64,000 nt of DNA from Rhizomicrobium electricum (lineage in GTDB: Bacteria > Pseudomonadota > Alphaproteobacteria > Micropepsales > Micropepsaceae), in contig NZ_JAASQS010000009.1 of the NCBI RefSeq assembly GCF_011762045.1, positions 186,001-250,000 of the forward strand, given 5' to 3'. Positions 17,907 through 26,085 of this stretch are shown one piece after another (position 1 is the stretch's first letter; each line of letters begins with the position of its first letter). The position numbers and the translations under genes were made by a program. The notes under the pieces are model-generated. The model saw nothing but the letters and a program-made list of their open reading frames with translations, ran no database searches and was not told where the DNA came from.

Positions 17907-20312
17907 ATGACCCAATCTTCCGCCCGCTCCCTGCTCCTGCTTTCCACCGCGCTCGCCCTCGTCGGGACTGCGTCCGCCGCTCCCGCGCTCGATGCCGCTG
18001 CCAGCGAAACGGTGGTGGTGACCGGTACCCGCACCGAAGGACGCTCCAAGCTCGAGACGCTGGCGCCGGTCGATGTCGTGTCGACGGCCGAAATCCAGAA
18101 CCGCGGCTCGACCGAATTCGCCGCCGCGCTAGCCGAGACCGTGCCGTCCCTCAATTTCCCGCGCTCGGCGCTGGTAGACGGAACCGACGCCATCCGCCCC
18201 GCTACGCTGCGCGGCCTCTCGCCCGATCAGACACTCGTGCTGGTGAACGGCCTTCGTCAGCACGCTTCGGCGCTGGTGAACCTCAACGGTTCGGTCGGCC
18301 GCGGCGCGGCAGCGGTGGACCTCAACACCATTCCTTCGGCGGCGCTTGAGACCGTGGAAGTGCTGCGCGACGGCGCCTCGGCGCAATACGGCTCCGATGC
18401 CATCGCGGGCGTCGTGAACCTGCGCCTCAAGGAAGCCTCGTCCGGCGGCGGCGCCAGCATCACCGGCGGCGAGTATGTCACGTCGGTGAAGACCGCGCGC
18501 GGCGAACGCGACGAACAGGACGGCGCCACCATCACGGTTTCGGCGTGGCAAGGATTTTCGCTCGGCGGCAACGGGTTTCTCACGCTGACCGGCGAATACC
18601 TGCATCGCGAAGCGACCGGCCGGTCAGATTACGATCCGCGCGCCGCTGCGGGCGGACGGATTACCGCACGCATCGGCGATCCGCAGATCGATCCGCAATG
18701 GTCGTTTGTCGCCAACGCCGGTTACGATATCGACGCCGATTGGCAGGCCTACGGCTGGGTGCAGTATCAGGACCGCCAGAGCAAGAGCGCCGCGTTCCCG
18801 CGCCTCTCCGACAACGTCAACAACGTCACGGCGATCTATCCCGACGGATTCCTGCCCAAGATCGGCGTCAGTTCGCAGGACGTCAGCGCGGCAGGCGGCG
18901 TGAAAGGAACGCTGCTTGGCTGGAAAACCAATTTCAGCGTCACCTATGGCCGGAACGCGCTCGATTTCTCGACGGTCAACAGCCTGAACGCCACCTATGG
19001 CGCTTCGTCTCCGACCAATTTCAACGACGGCAGCCTGATCTACGATCAGATCGTGCTCGACGCTGCGTTCAGCCGCGAATTCGAGATCGGCCTCGCCGGT
19101 CCGCTCAACGTCGCCTGGGGCCTGGAAGAGCGCTTCGAGAACTACAAGATCGAAGCCGGCCAGCACGAAAGCTGGGATCGCGGACCGCTTGGGTCGGACA
19201 CCACCAAGGCGGGCGGCGCACAAGGCTTCGTCGGCTTCCAGCCTTCGAATGCCGTCGATCGGGATCGCAACAACTTCGCCGCTTACGTCGATCTCGAAGC
19301 GCCGGTGACGACCGAACTCACGGTCGGCGGCGCGTTGCGCGTTGAACATTACTCCGACTTCGGCGACAAGGTGACCGGCAAGGTGTCGGCCCGTTACGAT
19401 TTCAGTCCGAACTTCGCACTGCGCGGATCGTTCCAGACCGGCTTCCGTGCGCCGTCGCTGCAACAGTCCTATTTCACGTCGACCTCGTCGGTGATCCAGA
19501 CGACCGGCGGAACCTCCACTGTCGTCGAAACCGGCACCTTCCCCGCTACCAGCCCGATCGCAACGGCGCTCGGCGGCAAAGCACTCAAGCCGGAGAAGTC
19601 GAAGAACTACTCGGTCGGCGCCGTGGTGCGGTTCGGCGGCTTCGATCTCACCGTCGACGCTTACCGCATCGATATCGACGACCAGATCGTGCTGTCGGAA
19701 CTCATCAACCGCAGCTTCTCGACACAAGTGGCCTCGCTGCTCGATCCGCTGAACGTGCAGGCGGCGCGGTTCTTCCTCAACGGCGTCGCCAGCCGGACCC
19801 GCGGCATCGATGCCGTCGGCCACTACCGCCTGCCCGCCGATGCCTTCGGTACCTTCGATTTCACGCTGGCGGCCAACTACAATGATGTCGCGGTGACGAA
19901 AGTTCCGACCAATTCGTCGGTGCTCAATCCGGTGCCGACGCTGTTCGCACGCCAGCGCATCCTGACGCTGACCAACGGCACGCCGGAATACAAGGTCACG
20001 GCATCGACCGACTGGAACCTCGACAAGTTCGGCGCCACGTTGCGGGCGACTTATTACGGCGACGTGCTGCAGCCGGCCTCGACCGCCTCGGGCGATTATT
20101 GGACCGGCAACAAACTGCTGATCGATCTCGAAACCCGCTATCAGGTGACCGACAATGTCGGCGTGGCAGTTGGCGCCGACAATCTGCTCGACACCTATCC
20201 CAACGCGGTACCGCTGGCGCTGAATTCCAACGGCGTGCTCGGCTTCCCGTACTACTCGCCGTTCGGCTTCAACGGCCGCTATGTGTATGGCCGCCTGAAC
20301 GTGAAGTGGTAA
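17907..20312 (+). CDS. TonB-dependent outer-membrane receptor
   Basis: An 801-residue receptor. The signal peptide (MTQSSARSLLLLSTALALVG, cleavage near ASA) is followed by a TonB-box-like ETVVVTGTR. The plug domain spans about residues 45-165 (LRGLSPDQTLVLVNGLRQHA, VEVLRDGASAQYGSDAIAGV). A 22-strand barrel ends in YVYGRLNVKW. Such proteins import scarce compounds across the outer membrane using TonB energy; the substrate cannot be told from sequence. AAGGA at 17895-17899 sits 7 nt before the ATG, and the longer upstream frame lacks a ribosome site. The Cys-Cys mini-ORF upstream hints at sulfur-linked control. Confidence 0.92.
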   Translation: MTQSSARSLLLLSTALALVGTASAAPALDAAASETVVVTGTRTEGRSKLETLAPVDVVSTAEIQNRGSTEFAAALAETVPSLNFPRSALVDGTDAIRPATLRGLSPDQTLVLVNGLRQHASALVNLNGSVGRGAAAVDLNTIPSAALETVEVLRDGASAQYGSDAIAGVVNLRLKEASSGGGASITGGEYVTSVKTARGERDEQDGATITVSAWQGFSLGGNGFLTLTGEYLHREATGRSDYDPRAAAGGRITARIGDPQIDPQWSFVANAGYDIDADWQAYGWVQYQDRQSKSAAFPRLSDNVNNVTAIYPDGFLPKIGVSSQDVSAAGGVKGTLLGWKTNFSVTYGRNALDFSTVNSLNATYGASSPTNFNDGSLIYDQIVLDAAFSREFEIGLAGPLNVAWGLEERFENYKIEAGQHESWDRGPLGSDTTKAGGAQGFVGFQPSNAVDRDRNNFAAYVDLEAPVTTELTVGGALRVEHYSDFGDKVTGKVSARYDFSPNFALRGSFQTGFRAPSLQQSYFTSTSSVIQTTGGTSTVVETGTFPATSPIATALGGKALKPEKSKNYSVGAVVRFGGFDLTVDAYRIDIDDQIVLSELINRSFSTQVASLLDPLNVQAARFFLNGVASRTRGIDAVGHYRLPADAFGTFDFTLAANYNDVAVTKVPTNSSVLNPVPTLFARQRILTLTNGTPEYKVTASTDWNLDKFGATLRATYYGDVLQPASTASGDYWTGNKLLIDLETRYQVTDNVGVAVGADNLLDTYPNAVPLALNSNGVLGFPYYSPFGFNGRYVYGRLNVKW

Positions 20313-20317
20313 TAGCG

Positions 20318-20343
20318 AAGGGGCGGTTTCGGCCGCCCCTTTT
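20318..20343 (+). terminator. Rho-independent terminator after TonB receptor
   Basis: AAGGGGCGG (20318-20326) pairs perfectly with CCGCCCCTT (20333-20341) around TTTCGG and continues into a short T-rich tract. It lies 5 bp past the receptor stop. Confidence 0.88.
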
Positions 20344-20441
20344 CTCCGTATGTCCTACGTACTCCCCACAGCGGCATTTGGCGCCGTTCCGTGCATGCGA
20401 GAGATTCGTAAGGCTGACGGCGGATCTTTGCCGATGCCGCA

Positions 20442-20843
20442 ATGGGTTTCGCCGCCGACGTTTTCATCTGTTTCAAGAAAACCGCGGATTTCCGCGGCCG
20501 GGCGCGGCGGCGCGAGTTCTGGTCATTTCTGGCGTTCTGGATCGCCGTCGCCGTTGCGAGCGTGATGGCGTTCGAAATTCCACCCGGCCCGATGAACACC
20601 ACCACTGCGCTCGCGATGCTCGCCCGAGCGCCGGTGTTGCTGATCCCGCTGGTGTTGTTTGCGCCGCTTGCGGCAGTGGCGGTCCGGCGGCTGCACGACA
20701 TCGGGTTATCCGGCTGGTGGCTGGTTTCGGCGGCGGCACCGGTGCCGGTGCTCGATGTTCTCATCGTCGGAGCGCAGGTGGTGTGCTTCGCCAAGCCCGG
20801 AACCGCCGGTCCCAATCGCTACGGACCCGACCCGCGGGCGTAA
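20442..20843 (+). CDS. DUF805 family inner-membrane protein
   Basis: A 133-residue protein with the DUF805 layout: an N-terminal FKKTADFRGRARRREFWSFL motif, then two to three transmembrane helices (WIAVAVASVMAFEI, VLLIPLVLFAPLAAVAVRRL) and the family signature RRLHDIGLSGWW. The function of DUF805 proteins (YhaH-like) is unknown. The convergent zinc-ribbon gene ends 10 bp away. Confidence 0.85.
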   Translation: MGFAADVFICFKKTADFRGRARRREFWSFLAFWIAVAVASVMAFEIPPGPMNTTTALAMLARAPVLLIPLVLFAPLAAVAVRRLHDIGLSGWWLVSAAAPVPVLDVLIVGAQVVCFAKPGTAGPNRYGPDPRA

Positions 20844-20853
20844 TAGGCTGCTA

Positions 20854-21675
20854 TTATTCGCAGGCCGCCTCGGCGTCTGGGGAGCACGGCACTACCGCTC
20901 CGGTCTTGGGATATACAGTGTAGCGCAACACCCCGTGGCCGTGCGCCTGCCCGCAGCGAACATCCCAGGCTTTCCCATTCACTGCACGCATCGATGCAAT
21001 CCTGGCACAAGAGACATGCTTTTCCCGGAACAGCGTGCGGGCAACGCTGCGGTTGAGCGGATCGCGGATTTCCTCGCCCGGCTGGAATTTCGAGTAATCT
21101 GATGTCGTCGGTGTTTCTTCCGGTCTGTACCAGTCCGTTGTGATCGCCAACCCAATCAGTATCGCCAAGCCCGGTCCCAACACGACGAACAGCGGCCATA
21201 CCGGTAAGGGGCCAGGTTTCCATTCCCCGCATTCCCGACAGCGGATTGTGTTCTTGTCGATCTCCTTGCCGCAATGGCGGCAGACGATCGGATCCGGTTT
21301 CTGAACACCCTCGATCACCCGTCGCACAATGCGGAACAGAATTTCGACTACTGCGAGATTGGCGAGAAATACAATCAGATCTTCTAGCCTTCCTCGACCA
21401 CGACCGAGATGGGGCGGCCATGTCACCGACGCCAGCACGAAGATATCAGCAACAGCAACCGCTCCGATGACAACCCAAAACCAAACCGTGTCGCGATATT
21501 TCCAGCGTATTTGTGCGACCATGACTAGGCTCCCGGCCATCCCGGCAGCCGGCATCGCGATCGCCTCCTGGCCCGCGGCGAGTAAGGCGATGACCACAAC
21601 GACCATCACAATCAGCATCAGGCAACCTTGCCGACGCTCCTTGCGATATTCGCTTTTCTCGCTATCAGACGTCAT
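20854..21675 (-). CDS. Membrane protein with zinc-ribbon motif
   Basis: A 273-residue protein. Hydrophobic helices occur at about residues 18-60, 64-85, 97-115 and 167-185. Between helices 3 and 4 is a CxxC-x12-CxxC zinc ribbon (CRHCGKEIDKNTIRCRECGE, residues about 136-155), as in zinc-ribbon membrane proteins of unknown role. The C-terminal 80 residues are probably outside the membrane and contain three or four Cys. I recognise no named family. Confidence 0.65.
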   Translation of the reverse strand: MTSDSEKSEYRKERRQGCLMLIVMVVVVIALLAAGQEAIAMPAAGMAGSLVMVAQIRWKYRDTVWFWVVIGAVAVADIFVLASVTWPPHLGRGRGRLEDLIVFLANLAVVEILFRIVRRVIEGVQKPDPIVCRHCGKEIDKNTIRCRECGEWKPGPLPVWPLFVVLGPGLAILIGLAITTDWYRPEETPTTSDYSKFQPGEEIRDPLNRSVARTLFREKHVSCARIASMRAVNGKAWDVRCGQAHGHGVLRYTVYPKTGAVVPCSPDAEAACE

Positions 21676-21843
21676 CGCCCTGCCGGCACCTTTGATAGTG
21701 CCTCCCCCCTCCTCACGACCCTACCAAGCCATCGCTCCGAAGTCGTCCAGGAATGCCGTCGCAGCCTCTTGGGATTTTCCCGCAAATGGCCTAAATAGGT
21801 GCACGCGATTTGCGCAATTTTCCAACGCCGGACCGTGAAACCG

Positions 21844-22374
21844 ATGCCGACCTATCCCGACGACCTCATTAAGTCGATCCTGCGCAACAACCGCTACATC
21901 GCCATGGTGGGCGCCAGCGGCAACGAAATGCGGCCGAGCTACTTCGCGATGAAGTATCTCCTCGACAAAGGCTATCGCGTGCGGCCGGTGAACCCCGGAT
22001 TGGCGGGGAAGAAGATCCTGAACCAGGACGTCTATGCTTCGCTCAAGGACGTTCCAGCGCCGATCGAGATCGTCGACATCTTCCGCGGGCCGGAATACGC
22101 GCCGGCCATCGTGAAAGAGGCGCTGGCAGAACGCGAGCGGCTCGGCATCAAGGTGATCTGGATGCAGCTCACGGTCATCAACGAAGAAGCGGCGAAGATG
22201 GCCGAAGATGCAGGGCTTACGGTCATCATGGATCGCTGCCCCAAGATCGAATACGGCCGCTTCTGCGGCGAGATCGGCTGGATGGGCATCAATCGCAAGC
22301 TGATCGACAACCGCAAGCCAAAATTGTTCGGCAAAGGCGGTTCGCTGATGATCGATGACAAGAGACGCGCCTGA
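21844..22374 (+). CDS. CoA-binding (YccU-like) protein
   Basis: A 176-residue Rossmann-fold CoA_binding_2 protein (NNRYIAMVGASGNEMRPSYF, YRVRPVNPGLAGKKILNQDV, IEIVDIFRGPEYAPAIVKEA). It is related to the CoA-binding domain of succinyl-CoA synthetase and acetyl-CoA synthetase but lacks catalytic domains. In alphaproteobacteria this gene is often close to O-acetylhomoserine sulfhydrylase, as here, which suggests a link to sulfur amino acid metabolism. The ATG at 21844 is the conserved start. GTG at 21835 is possible. Confidence 0.85.
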   Translation: MPTYPDDLIKSILRNNRYIAMVGASGNEMRPSYFAMKYLLDKGYRVRPVNPGLAGKKILNQDVYASLKDVPAPIEIVDIFRGPEYAPAIVKEALAERERLGIKVIWMQLTVINEEAAKMAEDAGLTVIMDRCPKIEYGRFCGEIGWMGINRKLIDNRKPKLFGKGGSLMIDDKRRA

Positions 22375-22383
22375 TCTGAGAAT

Positions 22384-22869
22384 TCAAGCTCGCTCGAGCA
22401 GCCACGCCCGGCTTTTGGCAAGAACATCGTCCGGCACGTCCTCGGCGAGTTGAGCGGCAAGATCGGTCAACGATACGCCGCGCAGGCTTTCCCGCCAGGC
22501 TTCGTCCGCCTTCCACATGATCCGCGCCACCGTGCACGGCTTGCCAGCCCGATGGCGACGCGGCACGCAGGGATTGTTGCCGCGGATTTCCTCGCAACGG
22601 AAGGTCGACCGCTTGCCTTCAACCGCTTCAACGATATCCAGGAATGAAATCTGGTCCGGCGCCCGCGCCAGCCGATAGCCGCCACTTGGCCCCAGCGTGC
22701 CGATCACGATGCCGTGCTGCGATAAGGCCTGCAGCGCCTTCGACAAATACTCCTTCGGCACGCCGTGAAATTCCGCAAGAACCTTGGCCGGCAGATACAC
22801 GCCCTCCGGCAGCGCCATCATCACGGCGCAACAGTGCAACGCCCACTCGACCTGATTCTTGAGATTCAT
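22384..22869 (-). CDS. Rrf2-family transcriptional regulator
   Basis: A 161-residue winged-helix regulator of the Rrf2 family (IscR, NsrR, CymR). The DNA-binding region is at residues 1-60 (LPAKVLAEFHGVPKEYLSKA, TLGPSGGYRLARAP). Three Cys (FRCEEI, NNPCVP, GKPCTV, about residues 92-113) are spaced as in members that bind an iron-sulfur cluster, so it probably senses redox, NO or iron-sulfur status. It follows the AhpD-like gene by 4 bp in one operon. A near-perfect 23-bp dyad upstream of that operon is a likely operator, implying autoregulation. Confidence 0.88.
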   Translation of the reverse strand: MNLKNQVEWALHCCAVMMALPEGVYLPAKVLAEFHGVPKEYLSKALQALSQHGIVIGTLGPSGGYRLARAPDQISFLDIVEAVEGKRSTFRCEEIRGNNPCVPRRHRAGKPCTVARIMWKADEAWRESLRGVSLTDLAAQLAEDVPDDVLAKSRAWLLERA

Positions 22870-22873
22870 TCCG

Positions 22874-23356
22874 TCACTGTAAACCGGCCCGGCCGAGACC
22901 GTAAGCGGCGTCGGCCGATCCCGGTACCGCCCGGAACGCGATCGCGAGCCGGTTCCAGGCGTTGATGGTGACAATCGCGAAGGTCAAATCGGCGATTTCC
23001 TTTTCCGACAGTTGCTCGCGAACGCGGGCATAGATCTCGTCGGCGACGCCATGCTCCCCCAGTTTGGTGACCGCTTCGGTCCACTCCAGAACGGCGCGCT
23101 CGCGGGCGCTGAACAACGGCGATTCCCGCCACACCGCGACATGATAAAGCCTGAGCTCGCGTTCGCCGTCGATCTTGGCCTCCTTGCTGTGCATGTCGAG
23201 GCAGAAGGCGCAACCGTTGATTTGCGAGGCGCGGATATCGACCAGATGCAACAGGCCGCGCTCGATCGAACCTTCCTTTTTGGTCGCCGCCGACAGCGCG
23301 ACCAGCTTGTCGACCAGAGACTTCGAATGCGCGGCATAATCGAGGCGTTGGCTCAT
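22874..23356 (-). CDS. Carboxymuconolactone decarboxylase/AhpD-like protein
   Basis: A 160-residue all-helical protein of the CMD/AhpD family. The active-site CxxC with its downstream His is NGCAFCLDMHSKEAK (about residues 48-62), typical of peroxidase-type members that use thiol redox chemistry rather than decarboxylation. The C-terminal half contains LTFAIVTINAWNRLAIAFRA. It is the first gene of an operon with the Rrf2 regulator. GGAG lies 8 nt before the ATG. A role in detoxifying peroxides or reactive electrophiles under Rrf2 control is a reasonable inference. Confidence 0.88.
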   Translation of the reverse strand: MSQRLDYAAHSKSLVDKLVALSAATKKEGSIERGLLHLVDIRASQINGCAFCLDMHSKEAKIDGERELRLYHVAVWRESPLFSARERAVLEWTEAVTKLGEHGVADEIYARVREQLSEKEIADLTFAIVTINAWNRLAIAFRAVPGSADAAYGLGRAGLQ

Positions 23357-23385
23357 GACAAAGCTCCAATCAGCGGGATTGCCTA

Positions 23386-23408
23386 TTACAGATATATTTT
23401 ATCCGTAA
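23386..23408. promoter_or_regulatory. Rrf2-type operator (23-bp dyad)
   Basis: Half-sites TTACAGATA (23386-23394) and TATCCGTAA (23400-23408) are complementary at 8 of 9 positions, separated by TATTT. It sits 30 bp upstream of the AhpD-like ATG. The A/T-rich centre and length resemble operators of Rrf2 regulators such as NsrR. It is about 130 bp from the divergent metY and could touch that promoter too. Confidence 0.65.
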
Positions 23409-23500
23409 TCAGCCGTCAAGCCGTCCGGCCCGGCAGGAAAATCGTGGAAAGACACCGTCGGGGGCGCTAGAACCGTCCGAGTCTCACGACAATTTCGCTT

Positions 23501-23517
23501 TGGGGATTGCCTCCCCA
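23501..23517 (+). promoter_or_regulatory. Hairpin just before the metY ribosome site
   Basis: TGGGGA (23501-23506) pairs with TCCCCA (23512-23517) around TTGCC, 7 nt before the AGGAG ribosome site. It may shape mRNA stability or initiation. I could not fit this leader to any SAM riboswitch class. Confidence 0.3.
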
Positions 23518-23535
23518 CATCACCAGGAGCGGCAC

Positions 23536-24807
23536 ATGGCAGAATACGGCTTCGATACTCTCAGTGTTCACGCGGGCGCACAGCCCGATCCGGCCACCGG
23601 TGCGCGGGCGACGCCGATCTACCAGACCACGGCTTACGTGTTCGAAGATTCCGATCACGCCGCGGCGCTGTTCAACCTCCAGGTCTTCGGCAACATCTAT
23701 TCGCGCATCAACAACCCGACCAACGCGGTGCTGGAAGAGCGCGTGGCGGCGCTCGAAGGCGGCCGTGCGGGCCTATCGGTGGCCTCCGGCCATGCGGCGC
23801 AGATGACCGCCCTCTTCACCCTGATGGCACCGGGCAAGAACGTCGTAGCGGCACGCCAGCTCTACGGCGGCACCATTACCCAGTTCGGCCAGACCTTCCA
23901 GAAATTCGACTGGCACGTGAAATGGGCCGACAGCACCAAGCCCGAGACGTTCAAGGAACTGATCGACGAGAATACCCAGGCGGTCTATATCGAAAGCCTC
24001 GCCAATCCCGGCGGCGTGATCTCCGATATCGAAGCCATCGCCAAGATCGCCCATGATGCGGGCCTGCCGCTGATCGTCGACAATACGCTCGCCTCGCCCT
24101 ATCTCATCCGCCCGATCGAATGGGGCGCCGACATCGTGCTGCATTCGGCGACGAAATTCCTCGGCGGCCACGGCAACTCGATGGCCGGCGTGATCGTCGA
24201 CAGCGGCAAGTTCGATTACGGCTCCGGCAAATTCCCGACCATCTCCGAGCCCTGTCCGTCCTATCACGGCATGCGGATGTGGGAGACGTTCGGCGACATG
24301 GCGTTCGCCATCACCTGCCGCGTGCTGGGACTGCGCGACCTCGGACCGTGCCTGTCGCCGACCAATGCGTTCAACATCCTGCAAGGCATCGAAACACTGT
24401 CGTTGCGCATGCAGCGCCATTGCGACAACGCCCTGGCCGTCGCCAAGTGGCTGAAGGCGAGCGACAAGGTGGCGTGGGTCAGCTACGCGGGACTGGAGGA
24501 CAACCCTTCCTATCCGCTGCACAAGAAGTACTGCCCCAAGGGCGCCGGCAGCGTGTTCACGTTCGGGCTCAAAGGCGGCTACGACGCGGGGCTCGGTCTC
24601 GTCAATAATGTGCGGCTGTTCTCGCATCTCGCCAATATCGGCGACACGCGCAGCCTGATCATCCATCCGGCGTCGACCACGCATCGCCAGCTTTCGAGCG
24701 AAGACCGCGCCAAGGCGGGGGCCGGCGACGACGTGGTACGCCTGTCGATCGGCATCGAGAGCATCGACGACATCATCGCCGATCTCGATCAGGCGATGAA
24801 GGACTGA
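23536..24807 (+). CDS. metY: O-acetylhomoserine sulfhydrylase
   Basis: A 423-residue PLP enzyme of the Cys/Met metabolism family that makes homocysteine from O-acetylhomoserine and sulfide. PLP Lys207 lies in [10 protein letters not shown], with the phosphate-binding [10 protein letters not shown] and the Tyr/Arg motif [20 protein letters not shown]. Length and C-terminal motif ([19 protein letters not shown]) fit MetY rather than MetB or MetC. AGGAG at 23525-23529 is 7 nt upstream of the ATG. The 3' end overlaps ctaA in antisense by 19 nt. Confidence 0.95.
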   Translation: MAEYGFDTLSVHAGAQPDPATGARATPIYQTTAYVFEDSDHAAALFNLQVFGNIYSRINNPTNAVLEERVAALEGGRAGLSVASGHAAQMTALFTLMAPGKNVVAARQLYGGTITQFGQTFQKFDWHVKWADSTKPETFKELIDENTQAVYIESLANPGGVISDIEAIAKIAHDAGLPLIVDNTLASPYLIRPIEWGADIVLHSATKFLGGHGNSMAGVIVDSGKFDYGSGKFPTISEPCPSYHGMRMWETFGDMAFAITCRVLGLRDLGPCLSPTNAFNILQGIETLSLRMQRHCDNALAVAKWLKASDKVAWVSYAGLEDNPSYPLHKKYCPKGAGSVFTFGLKGGYDAGLGLVNNVRLFSHLANIGDTRSLIIHPASTTHRQLSSEDRAKAGAGDDVVRLSIGIESIDDIIADLDQAMKD

Positions 24808-25844
24808 GCCCGGCGCAGTTCGAAGGTCAACCACAACGCGGCGCTGAACAACAGCGCCGCGACGACCTGATGCAACGCCGCCAGCGCGACCGGCACTTGG
24901 TATAGCAGGGTCACGACGCCAAGAACGACCTGGGCCAGCGTCACCGCCAGGACGGTGTTGGCGGCACGGCGGACCATGAGGGTTGGCTTGCTGTGGGTTC
25001 GCAGCCACGACCAGAAGAACCATGCGAACAGGGCCACGGCATAAGCGACCACGCGGTGATCGAATTGCGCGAGGCCGGGGTTCTCGGAGAAACTGAGCCA
25101 GCCATCGCTGAACGCCCCTTCGGGGACGACGGCGCCGTCCATCAGCGGCCAAGTGTTGTAGACGAGCCCGGCATGCAGGCCTGCCACCAAGGCACCGAGC
25201 AGCATCTGCACGAACACCAGTACCGTGAACCAGCCGGCGATCTTCGTCGTTTTGTTGACGTGGCCTTCGGGTCTGCCGCGCAGGTATTCGAGACCCACCC
25301 AGAGGATGGCGCCCAGCAGCAACACGGCAACGCCGAGATGGATCGCGAGGCGGTACTGCGAGACGGAGACCCGCACCTCCAACCCGCTTTGCACCATCCA
25401 CCAGCCGACGAAGCCTTGCAGGCCGCCGAGCAGGAACAGGATCAGCATCCGGCCCCAGTCTTTCCGACCGATGGCGCCGGTGGCGGCGAACCACAGGAAC
25501 GGGAGCAGGAAGGCGAAGCCGATGGCGCGGCCGAGGAAGCGGTGCGCCCACTCCCACCAGAAAATGCCCTTGAAGGCTTCCAGCGTCATGCCGGCGTTTT
25601 CGAGCCGGTATTGGGGAATCTGCTGGTACTTCGAAAAGGCCGCCTGCCAGTCGGCATGACTGAGCGGAGGAATGGCACCGACGATGGGGTCCCATTCCGT
25701 AATGGAAAGCCCCGATCCCGTCAGCCGGGTCAAGCCGCCCACCGCCAGCATGGCGACGATCAAGCCGGCAACGGCCAGAAGCCATAGCCCAACGGCACGT
25801 TGACTGGGGATATGCGGAATGCTCGTTGACGCGGCCGTGCTCAT
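24789..25844 (-). CDS. ctaA: Heme A synthase (COX15/CtaA)
   Basis: A 351-residue, eight-helix inner-membrane enzyme that oxidises the heme O methyl group to make heme A for aa3-type oxidases. Heme-ligating His residues are in FFWEWAHRFLGRA-like FWWEWAHRFLGRA, RLAIHLGVAV, AQFDHRVVAY and ALHQVVAALL. The typical GGLTRLTGSGLSITEWDPI is near the N-terminus. The oxidase in this window uses heme O, so a separate aa3 oxidase is implied elsewhere. The gene is divergent from the DUF2842 gene with 18 bp between start codons. Confidence 0.95.
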   Translation of the reverse strand: MSTAASTSIPHIPSQRAVGLWLLAVAGLIVAMLAVGGLTRLTGSGLSITEWDPIVGAIPPLSHADWQAAFSKYQQIPQYRLENAGMTLEAFKGIFWWEWAHRFLGRAIGFAFLLPFLWFAATGAIGRKDWGRMLILFLLGGLQGFVGWWMVQSGLEVRVSVSQYRLAIHLGVAVLLLGAILWVGLEYLRGRPEGHVNKTTKIAGWFTVLVFVQMLLGALVAGLHAGLVYNTWPLMDGAVVPEGAFSDGWLSFSENPGLAQFDHRVVAYAVALFAWFFWSWLRTHSKPTLMVRRAANTVLAVTLAQVVLGVVTLLYQVPVALAALHQVVAALLFSAALWLTFELRRAQSFIA

Positions 25845-25862
25845 AGCGATGATTGTGCAGCC

Positions 25863-26069
25863 ATGAGCCCGCACGTCAAGAAGCTGATCGGAACGCTCCT
25901 CACCCTTATCTGGCTGGTGATCTATTGCGGTCTCGCCATGGGTGTCGGCGTCCGCGTCCTGCCCCACGCCGGACCGTTGGTGCGCCTCCTCTATTACGCC
26001 CTGGCCGGCACGCTATGGATCGTGCCGGTCGGGCTGCTGCTGCCTTGGATGTACCGCGAGAAGCGGTAG
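25863..26069 (+). CDS. DUF2842 family small membrane protein
   Basis: A 68-residue protein with two transmembrane helices (KLIGTLLTLIWLVIYCGLAM and LVRLLYYALAGTLWIVPVGL) and a short basic C-terminus (PWMYREKR). This matches DUF2842, a small alphaproteobacterial family of unknown function usually found beside ctaA, as here. The family and its location suggest a role in oxidase or heme maturation, which is inference. Confidence 0.88.
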   Translation: MSPHVKKLIGTLLTLIWLVIYCGLAMGVGVRVLPHAGPLVRLLYYALAGTLWIVPVGLLLPWMYREKR

Positions 26070-26085
26070 CAGGCAGACTGACGGT

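Noticed and set aside
17745..20312. Methanobactin- or lasso-type biosynthetic cluster around the mini-ORF
   Set aside because: No MbnB/MbnC-like, lasso cyclase or protease gene is present nearby. Only the precursor-like ending and the TonB receptor fit, so the leader-peptide reading is kept as the main one.
23409..23535. SAM riboswitch before metY
   Set aside because: I compared the leader by eye with SAM-II-like and SAM/SAH-like consensus features and found no matching core. Only a 6-bp hairpin is present.
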